Assembly: GCA_963920525.1 (NCBI GenBank)
Contig: OY986435.1
Coordinates: forward strand, 224,967,293 to 225,031,292
Reading direction: 5' to 3'
DNA length: 64,000 nucleotides
From: Dichetophora obliterata
Taxonomy: Eukaryota > Arthropoda > Insecta > Diptera > Sciomyzidae
This document shows, one piece after another, positions 50,380 to 61,000 of this stretch. Position numbers and translations under genes: made by a program. Every line of letters begins with the position of its first letter. Position 1 is the stretch's first letter. The notes beneath the pieces were generated by a model. The model had not been told where the DNA came from, ran no database searches, and saw only the letters and a list, made by a program, of their open reading frames with translations.

Positions 50380-50535
50380 GCTGTGGCGTGCTGGTAGTGT
50401 GCGTGGCTCGTAAGCAAAAGAGCCACTGTTCAAACCCCAGCTTGAACAGAAAGTTTTCTGGAAAAAGTTTCTTCCATTTAATTAATATTTCTGTTCGGCA
50501 GCAGACAATGGCAAACCTCTGGAGATATCTTAATT
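50380..50535 (+). repeat. tRNA-derived SINE
   Basis: An A-box-like TGGTAGTGTGCG and a B-box-like GTTCAAACCCC are about 40 bp apart, the RNA polymerase III internal promoter layout. The body has GACAATGGCAAACCTCTGG, which I associate with SINEs of true fruit flies, from memory. A complete cloverleaf is not formed. Confidence 0.65.
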
Positions 50536-51187
50536 AATAGCTGTGGAAATCGGGTGCTTTAAAATAAGAAAAAATATTATGTTCTATTATATTCTGAGAC
50601 TGCGAATATTCTGAGTTTCTGAATATACTGGTTCCTAAAAAGAAATCCATAATATAGTTGTTGCAATCATTTCATTTTCGTCCTTATAAGAGAATAATGA
50701 TTGTTTCAATAACATTTTGGTTCCTACGAAAAAATTCCTTTTCTAAATATAGTTGTTGCAATAATTTTTCCATGATCATAGAAACCATCATATGTTAAGA
50801 ACATGGTAGCAACAATCATGATCGGAAGCATACTATGATTCCTCTTAAAACATGGTTGTTCTAACTATGTTTTTTTTCTGCGTGTAGAGACAGTTTACCG
50901 AATAAAATAATTTTGGCTGCCTAGATCGGTCGAATACTCCAATGTGCGCTGCTGAACGAATTTTCTAAGAAATGAAACTTATATCGATTTTTCAACCTCG
51001 TTAGCCTCTATGCTGAAAGTTTCATTGAAATCGGTCGGGCCGTTTTCGAGAACTCATTTACAAACAAGCAAAAATTGTTTTTTAATGGTATAAGATTTTA
51101 TTTAATTATATTAACTTTTATATAATTTTATTTAATTGCAATTGAAAGTTTTCTATATAGTTCATATTTACTATAATGTTAATTTTC

Positions 51188-51775
51188 TATGATTTAAATA
51201 CAAATTCTAAATGTTTGATAGCTTAAATCATTCTTGAATATAAATACAAATTCTAGTTGTTTGATAGTTTAAAATCGTTTATTGAGCTTTAGATCAGGTT
51301 AGAACAATTAATTGCTCTAACGAATTTTTTGCAAAGAACACAACAACGTTTTCTATATGACCTTGTTATTTATTATGTTGCTTTTCTATGAATTGAATAC
51401 AAAATCTAAATACCAGGTCATTACATTACAATTGACACTGAAATCTCATCCCCTCTGTGGTGCAGTGCGCTAAAATGCGCTGGCACGGTGACCACGCCCG
51501 GGTTCGATTCCCCGTGGTGGCATCAAAAAGATTTCTGATGAAGCCTGTAGCAGGACCAAAATTGCAATAAAAATAGCTACTGATGTTTTCCTTTTCATAC
51601 TGAAAATTTTGTTGTTGTTATTTCCTTAGAAAAAATTCGTTAGAGCAATTAATTGTTCTAACCTGACCTAAGACTCAATAAACGATTTTAAACTATCAAA
51701 CGACTAGAATTTTTATTTAAAGTCAAGGATTATTTAAACAGTCAAACCTTTGGAATTTTTATTTAAATAATAGAA
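51188..51775. mobile_element. Foldback MITE, copy 2, with inserted SINE
   Basis: The left arm (from 'ATGATTTAAATACAAATTCT') and right arm (to about 51775) are imperfect inverted copies of over 120 bp including 'GAACAATTAATTG' and 'AATAAACGATTTTAAACTAT'. It is a longer relative of 21920-22208. A tRNA-derived segment at 51449-51525 sits in the centre. Confidence 0.8.
51445..51600 (+). repeat. tRNA-derived SINE inside the foldback element
   Basis: A-box-like TGGTGCAGTGCG and B-box GGTTCGATTCC lie 40 bp apart, followed by a non-tRNA body ('GAAGCCTGTAGCAGGACC'). The arms do not pair well enough for a working tRNA, so I call it a SINE head. Confidence 0.65.
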
Positions 51776-52045
51776 TTTTATTTAATTTTATGTAATGTTA
51801 TAAAATGTATTTAATTTAATATAATTTTGTTTAATTTTATTTAATTTTATTTTATTTAATTTTATTTAACTTTGTTAAATTTTTTTTAACTTCATTGAAT
51901 TTAATTTAATTTCTATTTACTTCTATTAAATTTTGTTTACTTTTATTTAATTTTATTTACTTTTATTTAATTTTAGTCAATTTTATTTAATTTTATATTA
52001 TTTTATTTAAATTTATTTAATGTTATTTAATTGTATTTTAATTAC
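51775..52045. repeat. Degenerate TTTAATTTTA tandem stretch
   Basis: About 270 bp consist almost only of TTTAATTTTA- and TTTATTTAA-like words with occasional substitutions. Confidence 0.85.
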
Positions 52046-52049
52046 GAGC

Positions 52050-52300
52050 TTTTGATCGTATCAGGTACGTTTTGAAGAAGGCAACAACAACAAGAAGGCA
52101 ACTACACAGATTCAATCACACAGCAGACTAGACAGACTGTTCCCGAAGGATCTACCCTTTCCATCTTCAGTAATATTGAGTGATTAAGCATCTCACTGTT
52201 AAAGTGTTATGTGATTTGGCTTAGATAGTTCGAATTTATTTCTTATCGACCATTTTTTCATATGACGTTAAATCAGTTAAGTTATTTTTAGATCAAAAAG
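52050..52300 (+). repeat. Repeat shared with the Harbinger target (57060-57172 / 59617-59690)
   Basis: 'GGCAACAACAACAA', 'CACAGCAG', 'TTTCCATCTTCAGT', 'CACTGTTAAAGTGTTATG' and 'ATGACGTTAAA' follow the same order as the flanks of the 57176-59616 Harbinger element, with no insertion at the corresponding TAA. It gives an approximate empty site. Confidence 0.6.
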
Positions 52301-54708
52301 TCAAAACCTCTTCCAGAGATTGTGTATGTTCTAGTTGTCTCTTCTTTTTCTCTTCTCTGCTTTGGAGTCTTACTAATATGCCGATATTCCCCATAGAATT
52401 ACAAAACAATTTCTTTTCTTCCGCTAAAAATCAAAGACTATTTTATTAATTAAACTTTAATTAAAATTTTCTTACATGGTCAGTAGGGCGTATCGAATTA
52501 CAAGTTTTTTCGAATATCACATTCTAAGAGTTCTCAAAAGTTGCATAAGGTGGAGAATACAATCTTAATTTTTCGATACGACCTTATGGTCAGGTTCTAC
52601 CATAGAAAGGTAATTTTCGTAATTAATTATGATCAATTCTTTGATTAAACATGTTTTTAAATACGAGCTTTTTATATCAATATTATTTTATATAATTTTA
52701 TTTTATACTACATATTTTACTCGTTCATGCTGGATCAGATTATATCAACTATAATATTTTATATCCCTACAGTGCATCTGCACAACTTCACTAATATTTC
52801 TACTAATCAAAATCGATGAGTTGAAATCACGACCACAAATAAGTTTACCACCAATGACTTATTTCATAAAAATTGACACGTGATAATTTCACAAAATTGT
52901 CGCAGTTGACTGGCGATTGTTTAAATTACGACACTTGACATTGTACAATAAATGCCAACTAATTACTATAGTATTAAGCTCATTGTTAAACTGGCATATT
53001 TGTTATGGTATATTTACATATTAAGTATTTTTATTAGTTTTATTTGTCTATTTTTGACAAGGAATTTTTTAACTTTTAATTGGCAAATATAATTTTTTGG
53101 TAATGATTTGTATTTTCTTAATTCAGAAAGTTTTTACAACGCAAAATTTTTCTTTAAATGGATAATTAAATAAAGCATTAAAATCGTTATTTTTTTCGAT
53201 GCTTCAAAATATTTCGAAATCGTATATTATAACATATAATTTATTCATAGTTGCTTTCGCTGGCATTTTTTTGCTGCTTTCTCTTTCTTATCTTTTCTTA
53301 TCTTTGAAGATATGCTTGACATTCCTATTTGCCTGTCAGCATATACAATACAACTTTAACACGCTCGTTAACTCGACAAATTTTTCGGTCTTATAAAAAA
53401 TTTGTTTAAAAATCCTGACAGTTGTAGAAGAAATCGTAAGTCATGACCATGGCAGAATTAACAGTATAAATACAACTCAGATGGCAAAAATTAAGCGAAA
53501 ATTTTTTCCATTTTTTAATGCTCATCTTTTTCTGCTGTGTTACTTTTCTCTGTTTAAATTCACGATATAACGGAATAAGCCCAATAAACAATTTAGCAAA
53601 TGTAAAGAGCTTCGACCTTCAAAACGAAAGTTCCCTGTTTTATAGAAAAATGTAATCTTTTGAAATATTTTAAGAGATAACTACAGCACCGATTATCAAA
53701 TTATTTGAATTCACAGATTTCAAATAAAAATCTTCCAAGCGGCCAAAATGAAAAGAATCCAGTGCTGCAGTGATTGCTTGAAATAAAAACAACAAGTCAT
53801 TAAACTTGAAGAAATACATATTTCCTACACAATGACTCAGACAACGCAGAATGGAGTGAAAAAAGAATTTAATATAAAAGAATGACGGAGTTTTAAAAAC
53901 AAAATTTTAAATTTCGCTTAAAAATCTGAGAAATTGTAGCATGTCAAAATTACAATTTTGTATAATCAAATTACAAGAGAACCTTGTATTACTGTATGTA
54001 TTGAGAATAAGGAAAAAAGAAAAAAAAACAAAATCAAATCGATTGGAAGATTTTCTATCGAGTTTATGCTGTAAAAAATTAAAAAAAAAAATAATTGTTT
54101 TAAGAAAACACAATTAAAGGTGAAACTTGTGATTTCATTGTTATAATCATAAAATATTACACCTTGAGCTAATCTGCTATTCCATGGCCAAAATCCAAAG
54201 TGTTTTACGTAGACACCAGCTATTTAGGCTTAATTCTATGCAGCTCCACAGCGTGGTATTCAAATATTTCGCCAGTCAACGCCCGTTTGAGGGATGAAAG
54301 ACACCAAATTAGCTTCATGTTATGCAGGCATGATTCACCCTTGAAGGTGGTGAAGACCTATCTTAACACCTCTTTCGTACGAAGAGCACGGCACCTGGTT
54401 TGACGACATAAGCCGCAGCCACAACGATCATCCCCAGTCAGCCCGGCACACGCCAAGGGGTTAAAAATTGCCTGTCGTGGTATCAAACAAAGTCTTTTTT
54501 AAACTTACCTCGTACCATCTTTAAAGCATACTACTACCAGCTTAATCCCATCACAGCTCCGGACTAGTGACCAATCAAAAAAATAAAAGGACAAGTCAAC
54601 AAAAAAACGAATTCCATACTCACACACTATTTAATTTGGACCATCATTCACACAAAGAAAAAACAACGAATACTGCAAACTAAGCTGCGTCTCTCTTAAA
54701 CACCTGAC
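52301..54708. other. No gene seen; GC-richer patch at 54200-54560
   Basis: 54200-54560 is clearly richer in GC ('AGCCGCAGCCACAACGATC') but I cannot assign it; a solo LTR or exon remnant is possible. The remainder is AT-rich. Confidence 0.4.
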
Positions 54709-54716
54709 ATACATAC

Positions 54717-56578
54717 TAGGGAGTCCAATCCCGGAAGCTTTTCTCGATCCCGGGATTATCGGGATTGAAAATCTCAATCGCGGGATCTCGGGATTAGTTC
54801 GGGATTGAAAATTTTAAGAAGTAAATAATTCAAAACGTTTTAAATACAATTTTTTGTTATTTCTTACTTGAAACTAAAAAATTTAAATTAATTCATGTAT
54901 AAAGTAACAAAAATAAAACAAAACACATTAAGGATATTCACAATTACGTTGTTTTCAGTGTTAAAAAACCCCGTGGTATTGTACCACACTTTACCGAGTG
55001 GTTTTTATATTTTTTCTTGTTTTACATGAAATCTCTAAAAACCAAAAGTGTGGTAATTTTAAGTAGCCCAATGATATGTTTAACGAACGTGATTTTTAAA
55101 GTTTCATAAACAACTGATCGGTTACCAGTTATTTTCTAATTGCCAAAATGAAAGAAGCTCAAAATGCAAGTTAAACATTTTTATTATACTTTATTTTTAT
55201 TATATTTTATATACATTAATAAAATATATCAAATTGGATAGTTAATTTAATTGCATAGTAACACAAAGCTATAGTGGGAGGTTCCCAACCACAAATTCTA
55301 TTTTAAAGGGTGCTCATAATTGTGATTTTCAACTATGGCAAAAAAAATAATAATATTAATGACTAGCACATTGTATTAATTTAACCCTTTCAGAGTGGAT
55401 TTGCCCAATATATTGGACACGAGAGAAAGTAATTTTTATATGTATTTATTATGAAAAGCTTTTTTTAAAACAAATTGTTTGGTTCTATGAAAAAAAGATG
55501 AACCAAATAAATAAAAATAAATTTAGAGAGATATTTGACAATAAAGTCAGTTGGAATTTCGATTTTGTGCCGAAGAAAAGCAAAAACTATTTTTGTTTTG
55601 TCTATTTCATAAGACAAAATCAACCGGGCAAAATTTAAATTAATGTTATTTATCTTTTTATGGCTTTAATGATAATAATATTAAAAGGGTTAAGAAAGAA
55701 AGATCTACAGGGTTGAGAAACAGTTAAGGGATTAAAAAAAGACTTTGTGCCGAACAGGAGCAAAACAATTTTTTCTTTGTACAAGCTTGTAAAACGTAAG
55801 TAGCGCAGGTTAAAATAAAAGTTATGGTTTTTTATCTTTAAAGGATCTAAATGATAGGAATATTACCTCAAAGAAAGTTATTTTGTTCTTAGTTTGGCCT
55901 AGCCATTGAAAGAGTTACAAAACAAAAAATAAAAAAAAAATACAGAACAGTTTAAGGTATTACTATATAAATGTTACACTTTGTTTTGTACACCGTCTTC
56001 ATGTTTTTTGTGTTGAAGGCAAATTAAGGTTGGAAAAGACTTTTCAAATAAAATTTTTGTTTAATGTTTTAGTTATTTTTAAAGTAATACATTAAGCAGA
56101 TCAACGCGTTTGTTTTTTTTTTATTGGAGAGTTTTGTTCGAATATTATTACAAATATAACCCATTCCAAAAATGGAGAAGTACCATTCAGATTCTATGCT
56201 AGTTGAAAAAATAGTTGTTTATTAGTCGTAAGCAATTTGTAAGTTTCGATCACGATTGCCTTCACCACAAAACAAAACTATTTCCTAAGTCAGAATATCT
56301 GACAATTTTGAAATACATAGCTGACTGCCCAAAGTTGCAAAATCTTCTAAAACTTTGCAAAGTCTTTGCTACAGTGATTCACACTCACCGTCTATACAAT
56401 CTTTTTCAGCATCAATAAAAGTGATTTCTAATTCTATATTAATGTCAACTTAAAATGAAATGTTTGCATTTACACGAATATTTGTGATAGAAATTTTTTA
56501 TTTAAAAATCCCGGGATCCAAAAAGACAATTCCGGGATTTAAAGGGGCTTAAATCGTCCAGGATCCCGGACTTGCCTA
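54717..56578. mobile_element. Nonautonomous hAT element with perfect 8-bp duplication
   Basis: The ends TAGGGAGTCC and GGACTTGCCTA are near-complements. The flanking octamers ATACATAC (54709-54716 and 56579-56586) are identical, the hAT target duplication. Subterminal regions are dense with 'ATCCCGGGAT'-type motifs in both orientations, probable transposase binding sites. Inside, 'TTTTGTGCCGAAGAAAAGCAAAA' recurs in diverged form about 180 bp downstream (55563 and 55745). No transposase frame. Confidence 0.93.
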
Positions 56579-56759
56579 ATACATACAGATTCAACCTTAA
56601 ATCTTGATCGCTGGAAACAAGCTCGTTTCCCTGGTCGAAAGCCGAATTCTCACATAACGCATCCTTGCTCGCTGATCACAAATGTCTACATAAAAAGTAC
56701 ACTCACGAAGAACATGCACTCACGAAGAATCATGCATTCTACCTACATACTCAAAAGTC

Positions 56760-56830
56760 TAGAGGTTGTGTGCTTGACTGTTACCCGGGGGTCTGGGGTT
56801 CGAACCCTTGCCGGGCTTCAAATACTATAC
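56760..56830 (+). repeat. tRNA-derived SINE head (fragment)
   Basis: A B-box GGTTCGAACCC and the sequence TTGCCGGGCTTC resemble the 3' half of a tRNA; upstream GTGTGCTTGACTGTTACCC could hold a decayed A-box. The minus strand encodes the accidental string ARQGFEPQTPG, common in translations of SINE-containing DNA. Confidence 0.6.
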
Positions 56831-57435
56831 ACTCTAACAAAAATTCAAGAGAATTAACTAAAATAGTTGCTGGCAACTGATTACCTACATTTATTGTCGT
56901 TAAATCCCATAGAGCAAAATTATAAATATTTATCGTTAAAAATGCGTGAATCCTCTCACCTACAATTGTTTCTTTCGCTCTCTTGTAAAAACTCTCTTCT
57001 AAAATTATTTCTTCCAATCTTGTCTGCGCTTATAAAAAAAGCTAGAAATGCGTGAAGTCTCTCAAGTAAGTTTTGAACATGGCAACAACAACAACTCTGT
57101 ATAGAGTCAATTACTCAGCAGGAGGCGCTACTCTTTCCTACTTCAGTCTACCTTTCCTACTTTCCTACTGTTTAAGGGCCGTTTTCTTCACAATCCGGCA
57201 AATCGAGCTTAACGTTCGGTAACTTTACCGAACTTCAAATGCCTAAGGTACGTTAACTTGCCGGATTTGAATTTCTTCTATAAATTTACCGAACCAGTCG
57301 AGTTTTTCTCCGGTTAGTTAAAATGTGTCAAAATTTTATTCACCTAGCTCAGTCCGGCAAAGTTTTATTTCAGTGTCGTAGAAAAAATATCAAAAGAAAA
57401 ATGTAAATATTAAAAAAATAAAACGTGCAATCAAG

Positions 57436-58533
57436 ATGGGACGCATAAGGTCAAAATCTGCAAATCGATCTCCATATTTCTTGGCCATAGAAGCTGAGGG
57501 TCTCACGAAAATTATTTTGCGTCATCGAAAGTTCCTCAAGAAGGAGATCGACCTTATGACAAAAGAGAAAAAAAAACCTAGATTTGGAGCTGATAAGGAA
57601 TGTGTTTAACGCGCAGTTTACGGTTAGTGCAAAAACTAAGCCTTTTTTTATTTGAGGCATTTGTTTCGAATATTAGAGGTAAAGTTTTTTTCTATCTCTG
57701 TTTCTTTTGCATTGCAACCCCGCACTGTAAGTCAATAACGTGACAAATTTGATGCAATTAAAAAGCGTATAAAAAAGCATACGAAGAAAAACGCAAATAC
57801 GCTATGGGAGCAGGTGGGGGACCTGCGAAAAAACAAGTCGAGCTATCGCCTAAGATACAAGACCTTGCTTCCCTCTGAAGCCTGTCCACCGAAGGACTGC
57901 AACCACGTCCTGGCAATGACGATTTCAGTAATGGTGGCAACGGGAACTCTAGTTTGGAGAAGTCCACTGGCTGAAACGACGATGAACCAATCGAAATAGA
58001 TTTGAACAACTCTCAAATCATTGTCATGGATATGGATGCTCACATTATTGCAGCAACAAATACTGGCGCAAACACGAATGGTTCAAATGAAATCGCGGGT
58101 ACTGTAACCGAAAACAGTATTAGGCTGCCCGCAGAGTAAGCGCCGAAGCAGACAGGCAGGCAGACAGGCGCTGGTAAACTATATGCACAAGCGAGAAAAA
58201 AGTTATTTCTATCGCGTTTCTTCGCAGGGCCTGCCGGCCTGCTTCGGCGTTTACTCTGTGGGCAGCCTTAAGGCAGCGTGGTCAGCATACACGCCGGCGC
58301 AACTACTAACAAAGATGACACCAGCGTTGAAGCCGCGCTTGGTAAAGCCACCGGAAGTTAAAGATTTATCCGTCAGGCGGGCTGAACTTTATAAAAAGGA
58401 TGCTGATATGGCGGAAGCTAACCACGTGGCAGCAATGAAGAATTTATCAGCTGATGAAAAACGCTCAATCACTCACCATACGATGCAGGGAAGTAATTGT
58501 TTAGTAACTCAGCTCGCACATAACGTTGGTTAG
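57436..58533 (+). pseudogene. Harbinger Myb/SANT-like DNA-binding protein, broken
   Basis: In autonomous Harbinger elements this partner binds the ends and brings in the transposase. The ATG at 57436 opens MGRIRSKSANRSPYF and a helix-rich 'LTKIILRHRKFLKKEID', a stop follows at 57607, and the domain resumes with 'KKAYEEKRKYAMGAGGGPAK' near 57765-57835. After another frame change, an acidic/polar region continues to 58120. The 145-bp MITE interrupts the frame here; on either side the reading frame matches exactly if one TTA and the MITE are ignored ('...TVTENSI' then 'KAAWSAYTPAQ'). The C-terminal part ('RRAELYKKDADMAEANHVAA') is coiled-coil-like. Region 57608-57760 may be an intron or degraded DNA. 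Confidence 0.75.
58123..58267. mobile_element. 145-bp MITE nested in Harbinger gene, TTA flanks
   Basis: Ends GGCTGCCCGCAGAGTAAGCG and the complement of the right end GGCTGCCCACAGAGTAAACG form inverted repeats of about 36 bp, with one or two mismatches per 20. TTA flanks both (58120-58122 and 58268-58270). It contains GGCAGGCAGACAGGC-type repeats, and its sequence is little diverged, so it is probably a recent insertion. Confidence 0.92.
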
Positions 58534-59350
58534 CATTTGCTTGTGGTCCGCTATTAGGCACCTCATTGCCGGCTATAATCGTATCAAAATTTTCTATTTC
58601 GGGTGGGGCCACCACATCATGTTCATCGATGCATACGTTGTGCGATGTAGCACAAGAAATAATTATGTCTTGCACAGTAGATATTTGCACTCACAGACCG
58701 AGCGCTAGAACAGGGAACTGTCGCTTAAGGACCCCGTAGCTCCGCTCAACCACGTTTCTCGTGCGTATCTGGCTCTCATTGTAAAGCTCTTCGATTCTCA
58801 TTGTTGGGGTCGGAAGTGGCGTTGCCAAATACATTGTATTTTGGTAACCAATGTCACCCATAATAAGGAATCGATCAAAGTCACCTTGCGCTAGTCTATG
58901 CTTCAAATGTGATATATTAAATATTCGTTGGTATTGGGTGGATCCAGGCCAGCGGGCAATTATATTTATTATTTTTAAATCTGCTGCAAAAACCGTTTAA
59001 ACATTTAAGGAGAAATACCCCTTCCGCTTTCTGAAAAGTTCAGAGTTGCTGCCACCTGGTTGTTGGATTTTCACGTGAGTGCAGTATATAGCTCAAATCG
59101 CGAGATGGAATGAAGCCAAACGGAAAAATTAAGTCGCTTTCTCTAACATTTCTTCATTGCTTTGTGGCATTTTGATGAAAGAAATTGATACTGAGGCAAG
59201 TGCGCTGGTAAGTCGCCTCTTAATTCTGCGTACTGACGCTACACAAACTCCAGCAAAGAGTGCTATTCTTATCGGCATCGAATTAAGTGCAAAAAATCGC
59301 AGTCCAATTAGAAGCTGAACATCTGGCATAATGAAGCGTGAGCAAAACAA
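58469..59350 (-). pseudogene. Harbinger transposase (HARBI1-like), decayed
   Basis: A DDE nuclease of PIF/Harbinger transposons. From the right: 'LLIGLRFFALNSM' and 'TSALASVSISFIKMPQ' (59350-59129), then 'YCTHVKIQQPGGSNSELFRK' and 'RKGYFSLNV' (about 59070-58995), then 58906-58691 with 'FLIMGDIGYQNTMYLATPLP' and 'NESQIRTRNVVERSYGVLKR', then 58690-58469 with 'SHNVCIDEHDV'. The GDxGY Asp and the VVER Glu are kept. The first catalytic Asp, normally in AIDCTH or AIDGTH, is Tyr here, and several stops and frame changes occur. Both alter the active site, so this copy is dead. Confidence 0.9.
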
Positions 59351-59699
59351 TGCAAAATGTGCGTTTACTCAATCGAAAACGAGACACAAAGTCCGTTTCA
59401 TTCCATTTCTCCAACGAAACCCTCTGCTGCATTTTGTATTACTGCACCCGAAAATGTTGTTCTATTTTTTGTTTGAAATTAAAAAACAGCGAAAATTGAA
59501 AAAGGTATTTGACGGCAACTTTGCCGCACCCAAAATTTACCGCACCTAAAAGTTCACTGCCTTGAGGTGAGTTAACTGGTTCGGCAACTTTTACCGAACC
59601 ATGAAGAAATTGGCCCTAAGTTGTATATAATTTGACACTTGTTCGAAAAAACTCTTTGAAATCTTATGACGTTAAAGCAAAGTTGTTTATTTAATGGCA

Positions 59700-59942
59700 A
59701 GCATAAAATATCGCTGCTGGAGCGTTTTTAGGACTATCTGATCGAGAACACGCTGAAATAGCGTGAAAAGTAGGAAAAATATACATATTTTATGACTCTC
59801 TGAGTGAAAATACGCAGAGATTCGCGAAAAGTAGAAAATATACATATTTAAGAATTCTCTGAGCGAAAGCACGCTGGAATAGCGTCATAAGTAGATAATA
59901 TATATTTTTTTAGTTCTCTCTGAGCGAAAACACGCTAAAATA
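59700..59942. repeat. Tandem array, about 60-bp unit, left part
   Basis: 'GCGTGAAAAGTAG...ATATACATATTTTA...CTCTCTGAGCGAAAACACGCT' recurs with periods of 60-62 bp (starts near 59700, 59761, 59822, 59882). The array resumes at 60844 after an insertion. Confidence 0.9.
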
Positions 59943-60843
59943 CCCAGTAGAATATTTGGCAAGGGGTGCATTCAGAAGCAGTTCTATAATCGCTTTCTTG
60001 CAACCATTTTACACCTCCTATAATCGCTTCTCTTGCATCACTTCGCACATACTTTTTGAATAAAAAAAAAGAATGCAAGCGGGAGTGTATCACACTTTCT
60101 TTGTAAACATTTTTTCGTCAATTGCAACGAAAGCTTGTGTACAAAAAAAATGCACGCGTTTGTTTGTGTAAAAAAGCACTTGACGAAAACTGGACACGTG
60201 TTCAAATTGCGCCACGTATCATTTATTGTCGCCGGTCAATGCGTGCGCGTGGTCGTGGAAAATTTTTAACAAAGTGAAACTATTAAAAACTATTAAATTT
60301 ATTAAAAATTGAAAGGTAATTACAATGAAGGGGAGAAGAAAAACAGTGTTTATTAAAAAAACTAAAAACAGCGTAAATAGCAGTAATATTGCTGGTATTT
60401 TATGATTTTTTATAGTAAATTTTTTGTTTCTAATTAGTTCCTATAATAAATTTAAACTAACATGATTGCTAATAAAAAGACTAAATTATTAATATGAAAC
60501 TGAAAGTAGTTGTTCTAGGATCTCTTCTGAATTACGTCTTCTGTAGGTTGTTTCCTAGCAAGAAGGACTTTTGCAAAGTTGTTCTAGAAGTGGTTGCATG
60601 TAATCACTTCTATGCGTTGTTCTTGCGACGGCTTCTGTCATTAAATTCTTAAAAGTAGTTTTTAAATATATTACATAAAACAACTTCTGTAAGCTCTTGC
60701 GGTAGAAGCGTAAGTGACATGCATTGCTTTTTGTCTCGTTTCATACAAAAAAGAAGAAAGAAAAGAATCCAGTCGGTAAGGACTTCTGGCTCCCGGAGAA
60801 GTGGTTCTAGTATCGCTTTTTACCCCTTCTTTTTTCCACTGGG
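59943..60843. mobile_element. 0.9-kb TA-flanked DNA element inside the tandem array
   Basis: Ends CCCAGTAGAA and TTCCACTGGG are inverted, with similar 'AAGGGGT' blocks just inside. TA lies outside both ends (59941-59942 and 60844-60845). Deleting the element and one TA leaves 'ACGCTAAAATAGCGTGAAAAG', the normal tandem-unit junction, which proves the insertion and its TA duplication. Interior has GAAG...CTTC-rich palindromic stretches (60500-60660) but no gene. Confidence 0.9.
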
Positions 60844-60845
60844 TA

Positions 60846-61000
60846 GCGTGAAAAGTAGAGAGATATACATATTTTAAGACTCTCTGAGCGAAAACATGCT
60901 CAAATATCGTGAATAGTAGAGTATATATACTTATTTTGGAAAAAGACGCTGATTTTAAGACAAAATTGATAAAACTCACTGCATAGCGTGGTTTTTTTAC
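60846..61000. repeat. Tandem array, about 60-bp unit, right part
   Basis: Two further units of the 59700 array ('AGCGTGAAAAGTAGAGAG', then 'TCGTGAATAGTAGAGTATAT'), same orientation and period. Confidence 0.85.

Larger units (their letters stand above)
46091..50884. mobile_element. Composite 4.8-kb insertion with CACGCAGA ends
   Basis: The left end CACACGCAGAGAAAAGACAT and the complement of the right end CACGCAGAAAAAAAACAT are inverted matches. The sequence on either side rejoins into one repeat unit (45895-46090 with 50885 on), with a first, unbroken unit as an empty-site reference. TA lies outside both ends. Both subterminal regions are rich in CATGGTTG and AATCATG motifs in opposite orientation. 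The element contains copy B of the 15-18 kb repeat, a dispersed repeat at 46949-47105, a 409-bp MITE and a SINE. No transposase is seen. The left end has an additional CA. Confidence 0.65.
57176..59616. mobile_element. Two-gene Harbinger transposon, decayed
   Basis: The ends GGGCCGTTTTCTTCA and TGAAGAAATTGGCCC are inverted; TAA flanks both (57173-57175 and 59617-59619), the TWA duplication of PIF/Harbinger. Just inside each end are copies of 'CGGTAAMTTTACCGAAC'-type palindromic motifs. A Myb/SANT-like gene on the plus strand (57436-58533) and a DDE transposase on the minus strand (59350-58469) converge, the standard Harbinger gene pair. A smaller TTA-flanked MITE is nested at 58123-58267. The repeat at 52050-52300 matches the outer flanks without the insertion. 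Confidence 0.93.

Noticed and set aside
51449..51525. A true tRNA gene
   Set aside because: A and B boxes are good, but acceptor and T-arm pairing are poor and a SINE-like body follows. The same holds for 50385-50450 and 56760-56830.
56781..57017. 78-residue minus-strand protein ending ARQGFEPQTPG
   Set aside because: That string is the reverse translation of the SINE B-box region, not a protein motif.
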